A stretch of 13,682 bases of DNA, taken from NCBI GenBank assembly GCA_025924275.1, contig JAICEH010000028.1, positions 1 through 13,682 on the forward strand, given 5' to 3'. Below are positions 6,823 through 12,755 of the stretch, piece after piece. Position numbers and translations under genes: made by a program. Below the pieces are notes generated by a model. The model ran no database searches, was not told the origin of the DNA, and saw only the letters and a program-made list of their open reading frames with translations. This stretch comes from Gemmatimonadales bacterium. GTDB lineage: Bacteria > Gemmatimonadota > Gemmatimonadetes > Gemmatimonadales > GWC2-71-9. Positions within the stretch are counted from its first letter, which is position 1, and each line of letters begins with the position of its first letter.

Positions 6823-8507
6823 CCCGCCGCGAGGAATGGGATGCCATCGTGGTCGGCTCCGGGATCAGCGGGGGGTGGGCGGCCAAGGAGCTGTGCGAGC
6901 GCGGGCTCCGGACCCTGGTGCTGGAGGCGGGGGGCCCCATCGACCCGGCCCGCGACTACGTCGAGCACGTGCAGGCCTGGGAGCTGCCCCACCGCGGCTA
7001 CGGCGACCGCGCCGCGCTCGAGCGCGAGCAGCCGGTGCAGCGGCGGTGTTACGCCTGCGACGAGTGGAGCGCCAAGTTCTTCGTCAGCGACCGGGAGAAC
7101 CCCTACACCACCCCCGAGGGCCAGACGTTCCTCTGGATCCGCGGCCGTCAGGTGGGTGGGCGGTCGATCATGTGGGGTCGCCAGGTCTACCGCTGGAGCG
7201 ACCTCGACTTCGAGGCCAACGCCCGGGACGGCCACGGCACGGACTGGCCCATCCGCTATGCCGACATCGCGCCCTGGTACGACCACGTCGAGCGCTTCGT
7301 CGGGGTCTCCGGGCGCACGGAGGGCCTGCCCCAGCTGCCCGACGGCCAGTTCCTCCCGCCGATGGCGTTCACCTGCGCCGAGCAGGCGGTCCGCGACCGC
7401 CTGGAGGCGGCCTACGGCGGCACGCGCCGGCTCACGATGGGCCGCGCGGCCATCCTCACCGTGAACCACCGGGGGCGCGCCGCCTGCCACTACTGCGGCC
7501 CCTGCGAACGCGGCTGCATCACCCACAGCTACTTCAGCTCGATCGCCGCCACCCTCCCCGCGGCGCGAGCCACCGGGCGCCTCACCCTTCGCCCGCGGAG
7601 CGTGGTGCACTCCCTGGTGCTCGGCCCCGACCGCCGCCGGGTGGCCGGGGTCCGCGTCATCGACGCCGACACCCGGACGCCGATGGAGTTCCGGGGGCGC
7701 CTGGTGTTCCTCTGTGCCTCCGCGCTCGAATCGACCCGCCTCCTGCTGAATTCCGAGGGACCCGACGGGGGCCCCGGGCTCGGCGCGTCGAGCGGAGCCC
7801 TGGGCCGGTACCTGATGGACCACACGATGGGCGGCGGCGCCAGCGGCCTGGTCGACGGCTTCGCCGACCGGGTCGTGACGGGCCAGCGGCCCAACGGGAT
7901 CTACCTCGCCCGCTTCCGCAACGTGACCGAGCAGCACCCCGGCTTCCTCCGCGGGTATGCCTACCAGGGCGGTGCCAACCGCGGGGGATGGACTCGCGGC
8001 CAGTCGATGCCCGGCATCGGTCGGGACTTCAAGCACGCCCTCCGGACCCCGGGGCCGTGGCGGATGCAGCTCTACGGCTTCGGGGAGTGCCTCCCCCGCG
8101 CAGAGAACCGGGTGGAACTCGATCCCGTCGTGCGGGACGCGTGGGGCGTGCCCGCGCTCCGGATCCACTGCGCCTGGGGCGAGAACGAGCGGGCGATGCT
8201 CGCGGACATGCGGGACCAGGCGGCCGAGATGCTCGGCGCCGCGGGCGCCACCGACATCCGCCCCTTCCTCCAGGACAACCCGCCCGGCCTCACCATCCAC
8301 GAGATGGGCACGGCGCGGATGGGCCGGGATCCGGCCACCTCGGTGCTCAATGGCTGGAACCAGGTCTGGGAGGCCCCGAACCTGTTCGTCACCGATGGGG
8401 CCTGCATGGCGAGCTCCGCCAACCAGAATCCCTCCATCACGTACATGGCGCTGACCGCCCGGGCGGCGGCGCACGCCGTCGAGCTGCTCGGCCGGAACGA
8501 GCTCTGA
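6819..8507 (+). CDS. GMC family FAD-dependent oxidoreductase, large subunit (A)
   Basis: Catalytic flavoprotein that would oxidise an alcohol group of a sugar or glycoside and pass electrons to a respiratory carrier. It is 562 residues with no signal peptide of its own. The FAD-binding GSGISGGWAAKEL is at 13-25, with LVLEAGG at 33-39. GRQVGGRSIMWGR at 109-121 and DWPIRYADIAPWYDHVE at 142-158 are family blocks. A cysteine motif, CHYCGPCERGC at 223-233 (C223, C226, C229, C233), resembles that of gluconate and related dehydrogenases, where cysteines in this region bind an iron-sulfur cluster. The C-terminus has HEMGTARMG (H494) and ANQNPSITYMAL (N537), the His/Asn catalytic pair. A CYAC pair (C77, C80) is also present. 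GTG 6819 overlaps the subunit 3 stop and is preceded by GGAGGAG at 6810-6816. Export by hitch-hiking on subunit 3 is inferred. The substrate is unknown. Confidence 0.93.
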   Translation: MTRREEWDAIVVGSGISGGWAAKELCERGLRTLVLEAGGPIDPARDYVEHVQAWELPHRGYGDRAALEREQPVQRRCYACDEWSAKFFVSDRENPYTTPEGQTFLWIRGRQVGGRSIMWGRQVYRWSDLDFEANARDGHGTDWPIRYADIAPWYDHVERFVGVSGRTEGLPQLPDGQFLPPMAFTCAEQAVRDRLEAAYGGTRRLTMGRAAILTVNHRGRAACHYCGPCERGCITHSYFSSIAATLPAARATGRLTLRPRSVVHSLVLGPDRRRVAGVRVIDADTRTPMEFRGRLVFLCASALESTRLLLNSEGPDGGPGLGASSGALGRYLMDHTMGGGASGLVDGFADRVVTGQRPNGIYLARFRNVTEQHPGFLRGYAYQGGANRGGWTRGQSMPGIGRDFKHALRTPGPWRMQLYGFGECLPRAENRVELDPVVRDAWGVPALRIHCAWGENERAMLADMRDQAAEMLGAAGATDIRPFLQDNPPGLTIHEMGTARMGRDPATSVLNGWNQVWEAPNLFVTDGACMASSANQNPSITYMALTARAAAHAVELLGRNEL

Positions 8508-8509
8508 CG

Positions 8510-9355
8510 ATGCGACGGCGCGACTTCCTGCTGGCAGGCACCACCGCCGCCATCGCCGGCCGGGCCCACGCCCGGTCCCCGGTGGCTCGCGGCCCGGGCC
8601 TCGTGACCCTCCCCCCGCCCGGCATCCAGCTCTATTCGCTCCGGGGCGAGATGCGGCGGGACCTCGAAGGCACCCTCCGCCGCCTGGGGACCCTGGGCTA
8701 CCGGGAGGTCGAGTTCGCCGGCTACTTCGAGCGCACCCCGAGGCAGGTGCGGGACGCAGTTCGTGCCGCGGGACTGGCCGCTCCCGCCGCCCACGTGCCG
8801 CTCGAGTCCCTCGGGGATGGCACGCTGGCCGCGGCCGCGGACTCGGCGCTCGAGGCGGGACACGTCGGGCTCATCGTGGCCTGGCTCCCGGAAGCACTGC
8901 GCGACACCCTCGACCGGTGGCGGGCCATGGCCGACCGGTTCAACGCCATCGGCCGGGCGCTCGGGGAGCGGGGCCTCCGCTTCGCCTACCACAACCACGA
9001 CTTCGAGTTCGCCCCCCTCGAGGGCCGGGTGCCGTACGAGATCCTGCTGGAGCGGGCCGACCCGGCCGTGGTGGGGCTCGAGCTGGACCTCTACTGGGCC
9101 ACGAAGGCGGGCCACGACCCCGTGGCCCTGGTGCGGGCCCACCCGGGCCGCTTCCCGTTGGTGCACGTCAAGGACGCCTCCCCGCCGCCGGAGCGCCGCC
9201 AGGTGGACGTGGGCGCGGGCACCATCGACTTCGGGGCCGTCTTCGCAGCCGCCGGCGGTCGCATCATCCACGCCTTCATCGAGCACGACCAGCCGGCGGA
9301 CCCGTGGGCCTTCGCCACGGCGAGCCTGACGGCGTACCGGAAGCTCGGCGCGTGA
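8510..9355 (+). CDS. Tat-exported sugar phosphate isomerase/epimerase family TIM barrel
   Basis: Xylose isomerase-like TIM barrel (AP endonuclease 2 superfamily). Members isomerise, epimerise, dehydrate or beta-eliminate sugars and keto-sugars using a divalent metal. It has 281 residues. MRRRDFLLAG plus a hydrophobic run ending in AHA (about residue 21) is a Tat signal, so it acts outside the cytoplasm, where phosphorylated substrates are unlikely. Barrel motifs are GIQLYSLR (38-45), LGYREVEFAGYF (62-73), FAYHNHDFEF (158-167), LELDLYWATKAG (190-201), PLVHVKD (216-222) and GTIDFGAVF (237-245), ending at FIEHDQP. Acidic and histidine residues at the strand ends fit the metal site. ATG 8510 follows the GMC stop by two bases; its own stop overlaps the next start by four. 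The context suggests it acts on the dehydrogenase product (inference). The exact reaction is unknown. Confidence 0.88.
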   Translation: MRRRDFLLAGTTAAIAGRAHARSPVARGPGLVTLPPPGIQLYSLRGEMRRDLEGTLRRLGTLGYREVEFAGYFERTPRQVRDAVRAAGLAAPAAHVPLESLGDGTLAAAADSALEAGHVGLIVAWLPEALRDTLDRWRAMADRFNAIGRALGERGLRFAYHNHDFEFAPLEGRVPYEILLERADPAVVGLELDLYWATKAGHDPVALVRAHPGRFPLVHVKDASPPPERRQVDVGAGTIDFGAVFAAAGGRIIHAFIEHDQPADPWAFATASLTAYRKLGA

Positions 9356-10230
9356 GCGCCGACGGCGTCTCCCGCCGCGACTTCCTGGCCGCGGCAGCAG
9401 CGCTGCCGGCAGCTGCCACCCTGCCCGGCCCCGGGACCCGGTCGGGCCCGGACCTCCGACCCTCGACCCCCCTCCGCCAGGCCACCTGCCGCTGGCCCTA
9501 CGCCGGCCTGTCGCTCCCCGACCTCTGCCAAGTGGCCCGGGGGGCCGGACTCACCGGAATCGACCTCCTGCACCCCGACGAGTGGCCGGTGGTCCGGGAC
9601 CTGGGCCTGTCCGTGGTCACCGGCAACTCGACCCGCCGCCGGACCTTCCTCACCGACGGGCTCTGCGACCCGGCGATGCAGGCCACCGTGCTCGGCGAGC
9701 TCGAGGCGGCGATCCCGCTCGCGGCCGCCGCCGGGGTGCCGCAGGTCATCGCGCTCACCGGGAACCGCCGGGGCCGGAGTGACGCCCAGGGCATCGAGGC
9801 GAGTGCCGCCGCCCTCCGCCGGATCGCGCCGCTGGCGGAGGAGCGCGGGGTGACCGTGGTGGTGGAGATGTTGAACAGCCTGGTGGATCATCCCGACCAT
9901 TTCGCCGACCGCACCGCGATCGGCGTGGCCATCGTCGAGGCGGTGGGCTCCCCCCGGGTGCGGCTGCTCTACGACGTCTACCACATGCAGGTGATGGAGG
10001 GAAACGTGATCGCCACCCTCCGACGCCACCTGCCGCTCATCGCCCACGTGCACACCGCGGGGGTGCCCGGGCGCCACGAGCTCGACGGGCGCCAGGAACT
10101 CCACTATCCCGCCATTGCCGCAGCGCTCGCCGCGGCGGGCTACGGCGGGTGGGTGGCGCACGAGTTCGTCCCCACCCGCGACGCGCTCCCGGGCCTGCGG
10201 GAGGCCGTCGCGGCCTTCCAGGCGGCCTAA
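9352..10230 (+). CDS. Hydroxypyruvate isomerase-like TIM barrel with Tat signal
   Basis: Second TIM-barrel protein, 292 residues, closest by motif to hydroxypyruvate isomerase (Hyi), which interconverts hydroxypyruvate and tartronate semialdehyde in the cytosol. Residues 1-29 form a Tat signal (SRRDFLAAA then an alanine/leucine stretch), unlike E. coli Hyi. Barrel motifs are VVVEMLNS (169-176, E172), RLLYDVYHMQVMEGN (204-218, D208, H211), IAHVHTAGVPGRHE (230-243, H232, H234), ELHYPAI (249-255) and GGWVAHEF (265-272, E271). E, D and E match the metal ligands; H234 stands where E. coli Hyi appears to have glutamine. GTG 9352 overlaps the previous stop and begins the Tat signal. A repeat-like DNA tract encodes part of the linker between signal and barrel. 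Because it appears exported and sits among sugar dehydrogenases, it probably acts on an oxidised sugar rather than hydroxypyruvate (inference). Confidence 0.86.
   Translation: MSADGVSRRDFLAAAAALPAAATLPGPGTRSGPDLRPSTPLRQATCRWPYAGLSLPDLCQVARGAGLTGIDLLHPDEWPVVRDLGLSVVTGNSTRRRTFLTDGLCDPAMQATVLGELEAAIPLAAAAGVPQVIALTGNRRGRSDAQGIEASAAALRRIAPLAEERGVTVVVEMLNSLVDHPDHFADRTAIGVAIVEAVGSPRVRLLYDVYHMQVMEGNVIATLRRHLPLIAHVHTAGVPGRHELDGRQELHYPAIAAALAAAGYGGWVAHEFVPTRDALPGLREAVAAFQAA
9451..9471 (+). repeat. Degenerate TTCGACC-like tract inside the Hyi-like gene
   Basis: This tract reads as degenerate heptamers, GACCTCC, GACCCTC and GACCCCC, and encodes DLRPSTP at residues 34-40. The perfect TTCGACC array at 12723-12750 encodes DLRPST in the frame of its downstream gene. 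It lies exactly in the linker between Tat signal and barrel, where extra sequence would be tolerated. Relatedness is inferred from a short, GC-biased match. Confidence 0.3.
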
Positions 10231-10234
10231 GCAC

Positions 10235-10290
10235 TCACCGCGGAGCCCGCGGAGGGAATCACCGCGCTCCTCCGCGCCCTCCCGCGGTGA
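10235..10290. repeat. Long imperfect inverted repeat, CCGCGG type
   Basis: Five bases after the Hyi-like stop, TCACCGCGG (10235-10243) pairs with CCGCGGTGA (10282-10290). The stem continues, with one bulged C and a two-base mismatch, into CGCGGAGG (10248-10255) pairing with CCTCCGCG (10269-10276, the last G closing on C10248). In all there are about 19 pairs around a 13-base loop. Each arm holds two CGCGGAG-like units. There is no T-run, so it is not a classic intrinsic terminator, but it could end or stabilise the upstream transcript, or be a dispersed repeat. Confidence 0.7.
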
Positions 10291-10299
10291 TCGACCCCA

Positions 10300-10328
10300 T
10301 TGCCCCGTGCACCGGCGGCGCGTAGGAT
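10300..10328 (+). promoter_or_regulatory. Candidate sigma70-type promoter for the second GMC operon
   Basis: TTGCCC at 10300-10305 (4 of 6 to TTGACA) and TAGGAT at 10323-10328 (4 of 6 to TATAAT) are 17 bases apart. This would start transcription near 10335, about 23 bases before ATG 10358, just downstream of the inverted repeat. It is the best promoter-like pair seen in the window, but matches this good can occur by chance. Confidence 0.35.
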
Positions 10329-10357
10329 TGCGACGACTCCTCCCGGAACCTCCCCCG

Positions 10358-12055
10358 ATGCGCATCAGGCAGCCCCGCCGCACCTACGACGTCTGCATCG
10401 TCGGCTCCGGCGCGGGCGGCGGCATGGCGGCCTATGCCCTGACGCAGGCCGGAGCCGACGTCGTGGTCCTCGAGGCCGGCGGCCCGTGGGACAACGCGCG
10501 GAACGGCGCGATGCTCACCTGGAACTACGCCTCGCCCCGGCGCGGCGCCTCCACCAGGGAACGGCCCTTCGGCGAGTTCGACGCCTGCATCGGCGGCTGG
10601 GACATCGAGGGCGAGCCCTATACCCGCGCGCCCGGCACCACCTTCGACTGGTGGCGGGCCCGGATGGTGGGCGGCCGCACCAATCACTGGGGCCGGATCT
10701 CCCTGCGCTTCGGCCCCGACGACTTCCGGCGGAGGTCGCTCGACGGCCTGGGCGACGACTGGCCCATCGGGTACGCCGACCTCCGGGAGTACTACGACCG
10801 GGTCGACCGGCTCATCGGCATCTTCGGCAGCGCCGAGGGCCTGCCCAACGAGCCCGACGGCGTCTTCCTCCCGCCGCCGAAGCCGCGCTGCTACGAGCTG
10901 CTGGTCAAGCGGGCGTGCGACCGCCTGAAGGTCACCTGCATCCCGTCGCGGCTCTCGATCCTCACCCGGCCCCTGAACGGCCGGCCCGCCTGCCACTACT
11001 GCGGGCAGTGCAACCGGGGCTGCGCGGTGAATGCGAACTTCTCCTCCACCAACGTCCTCCTCCCGCCGGCGCAGCGGACCGGGAAGCTCACCCTGGTGAC
11101 CAACGCAATGGCCCGGGAGGTGACCGTCGGCCCCGACGGCCGCTGCACCGGGGTGAGCTGGATCGACAAGACCTCCGGCCGGGACGAGCACGTGCCGGCG
11201 CGGATCGTGGTGCTCGCCGCTTCGGCCTGCGAGTCGGCGCGGATCCTCCTGAACAGCCGGAGCGCAGCGTTCCCGCAGGGCCTCGCCAACGGCAGCGGCG
11301 TGGTCGGGAAGTACCTGACCGACACCACCGGCACCGACGTGGCCGGCTTCATCCCCGCCTTGATGGACGGCCTCCCCCACAACGAGGACGGGGTGGGCGG
11401 CATGCACCTCTACTCGCCCTGGTGGCTCGACAACCGGAAGCTCGACTTCCCCCGGGGCTACCACATCGAGGTCTGGGGCGGACGCGGCATGCCGGGTTAC
11501 GGCGCCCTGGGCGGCATCCATCGGTACCCGGCGGGCGGCGGCTGGGGCAAGGCACTCAAGGACGACTACCGCCGGATCTGGGGCAGCACCATCGGGTTCT
11601 CCGGCCGTGGCGAGATGATCCCGAACCCCGACTCGTACTGCGAGCTGGACCCGGCCGTCGTGGACCGCTGGGGGATCCCGGTGCTCCGGTTCCACTGGAA
11701 GTGGGGCGAGCACGAGTACCGCCAGGTCCGCCACATGCAGGAGACCTTCCGCGCGCTCATCGCCGAGATGGGCGGCCAGGTCTTCTCCCCGATGCCCACG
11801 CGCGAGCAGGGGTACGGCATCGCCCCGGGCGGGCGGATCATCCACGAGCTCGGCACGGTGCGCATGGGGACGGATCCCGGACGCTCCGCAGTGAACCGCT
11901 GGGGCCAGGCCCACGAGGTGGCCAACCTCTTCGTCGTCGACGGCGGGCCGTTCGTCTCCCAGGCCGACAAGAACCCGACCTGGACCATCCTCGCCCTCGC
12001 GTGGCGGGCCGCCGACTACATCGTCGAGCAGCGGAAGCAGGGGAGCCTCCGATGA
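10358..12055 (+). CDS. GMC family FAD-dependent oxidoreductase, large subunit (B)
   Basis: Paralogue of the first GMC enzyme, 565 residues, also without a signal peptide. The FAD-binding GSGAGGGMAAYAL is at 16-28, with VVLEAGGPW at 36-44. RMVGGRTNHWGR (102-113) and DWPIGYADLREYYDRVD (134-150) are family blocks. CHYCGQCNRGC at 212-222 (C212, C215, C218, C222) repeats the cysteine motif of copy A. The catalytic His/Asn pair is in HELGTVRMG (H496) and ADKNPTWTILAL (N539). Residues 340-415 are rich in Gly, Trp and Tyr and differ from copy A, so the substrate pocket is probably different. ATG 10358 is the first start before the FAD motif; no good Shine-Dalgarno precedes it, and translation may start close to the mRNA 5' end. 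The stop overlaps the following subunit 3 start by four bases, so this pair has the opposite gene order to pair A. Confidence 0.93.
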   Translation: MRIRQPRRTYDVCIVGSGAGGGMAAYALTQAGADVVVLEAGGPWDNARNGAMLTWNYASPRRGASTRERPFGEFDACIGGWDIEGEPYTRAPGTTFDWWRARMVGGRTNHWGRISLRFGPDDFRRRSLDGLGDDWPIGYADLREYYDRVDRLIGIFGSAEGLPNEPDGVFLPPPKPRCYELLVKRACDRLKVTCIPSRLSILTRPLNGRPACHYCGQCNRGCAVNANFSSTNVLLPPAQRTGKLTLVTNAMAREVTVGPDGRCTGVSWIDKTSGRDEHVPARIVVLAASACESARILLNSRSAAFPQGLANGSGVVGKYLTDTTGTDVAGFIPALMDGLPHNEDGVGGMHLYSPWWLDNRKLDFPRGYHIEVWGGRGMPGYGALGGIHRYPAGGGWGKALKDDYRRIWGSTIGFSGRGEMIPNPDSYCELDPAVVDRWGIPVLRFHWKWGEHEYRQVRHMQETFRALIAEMGGQVFSPMPTREQGYGIAPGGRIIHELGTVRMGTDPGRSAVNRWGQAHEVANLFVVDGGPFVSQADKNPTWTILALAWRAADYIVEQRKQGSLR

Positions 12056-12648
12056 CCGATGTCTCCCGGCGCCAGGCGCTGGCCGCCCTCGGCTCCGCGG
12101 CCGGCCTGGCCGGGGCGTTCGCCTGCGCCCCGGCCGACGTGGATCGCGCCGCCCGCGAGGCCGCCCGGGCGAAGGCCGCCGGCGGCTTCACGCCGCGCTT
12201 CTTCACCGCCGACGAGCTGGCCACCGCGACCCTGCTGGCCGACCTCATCCTGCCCCGGGACGAGCGCTCCGGGAGCGCCTCCGAGGCCGGCGTGCCCGAG
12301 TTCCTCGATTTCGTCCTGGCCGAGGAGATGACCGACCCGGTCCGGATCCGCGGCGGGCTCGGCTGGCTCGACCGCGAGTGCCGCGACCGCTTCGGGAAGC
12401 GCTTCCTCGACTGCGAGGTGCCCGAGCGCGCGGCCCTGCTTGACGACATCGCATGGCCGGCGCGGGCCCGGCCGGAGCACAGCCAGGGCGTCGCCTTCTT
12501 CAGCGCCTTCCGCGACCTCGTTGCCGGCGGCTTCTGGTCGTCGAAGGTCGGGGTCGAGGACCTCGGCTACCAGGGCAACGTGGTCGTGACCGAGTGGAAG
12601 GGCTGCCCCGAGGAGCAGCTGCAGAGACTCGGCGTGAGTTACGGGTGA
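12052..12648 (+). CDS. Gluconate 2-dehydrogenase subunit 3 family protein, Tat signal (B)
   Basis: Partner subunit of GMC dehydrogenase B, 198 residues. SRRQALAAL (5-13) followed by a hydrophobic run to about residue 24 fits a Tat signal. It ends in AFACAP with a cysteine at 25, a poor lipobox (no aliphatic residue at -3), so lipidation is possible but doubtful. Family motifs are ATLLADLILPRDERSGS (59-75), VPEFLDFVLAEEM (81-93), GGFWSSKVGVEDLGYQGN (159-176) and TEWKGCPEEQ (180-189). These are closer to the typical family pattern than copy A, which lacks the DLGYxGN segment. ATG 12052 overlaps the GMC stop in ATGA, with GGGGAG six bases before it. Expected role: Tat passenger and stabiliser of the flavoprotein, and link to an electron acceptor. 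No cytochrome c gene accompanies it in the window. Confidence 0.9.
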   Translation: MTDVSRRQALAALGSAAGLAGAFACAPADVDRAAREAARAKAAGGFTPRFFTADELATATLLADLILPRDERSGSASEAGVPEFLDFVLAEEMTDPVRIRGGLGWLDRECRDRFGKRFLDCEVPERAALLDDIAWPARARPEHSQGVAFFSAFRDLVAGGFWSSKVGVEDLGYQGNVVVTEWKGCPEEQLQRLGVSYG

Positions 12649-12650
12649 GC

Positions 12651-12722
12651 GGGGAGCGGGGAACGGGGAGCGGGGAGCGGGCCACCACCCTCCCGCTCCC
12701 TGCTCCCTGCTCCCCTCTCCCC
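12651..12722. repeat. Heptamer-built inverted repeat (large hairpin)
   Basis: Four heptamers (GGGGAGC, GGGGAAC, GGGGAGC, GGGGAGC) plus GGG occupy 12651-12681. A pyrimidine-rich arm with GCTCCCT-like units occupies 12692-12722. The two arms pair almost end to end (31 positions, with two mismatches and two G-T pairs) around the ten-base loop CCACCACCCT. The hairpin begins two bases after the subunit 3 stop. There is no T-tract. It could protect the 3' end, end transcription or be a dispersed repeat; the arms are built of tandem units. Confidence 0.8.
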
Positions 12723-12750
12723 TTCGACCTTCGACCTTCGACCTTCGACC
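12723..12750 (+). repeat. Tandem TTCGACC x4
   Basis: Four perfect copies of TTCGACC lie directly after the hairpin and end six bases before the GTG of the oxidoreductase gene. They occupy the place where a Shine-Dalgarno sequence would be, and none is visible. Confidence 0.9.
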
Positions 12751-12755
12751 CCCCC

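Noticed and set aside
12100..12135. Lipoprotein signal on subunit 3 copy B (Cys25)
   Set aside because: The residues before the cysteine (A-F-A) do not fit the lipobox well; kept only as a possibility in the gene entry.
12651..12750. CRISPR-like array
   Set aside because: The units are 7 bases in direct tandem with no spacers; this is a simple tandem or inverted repeat.
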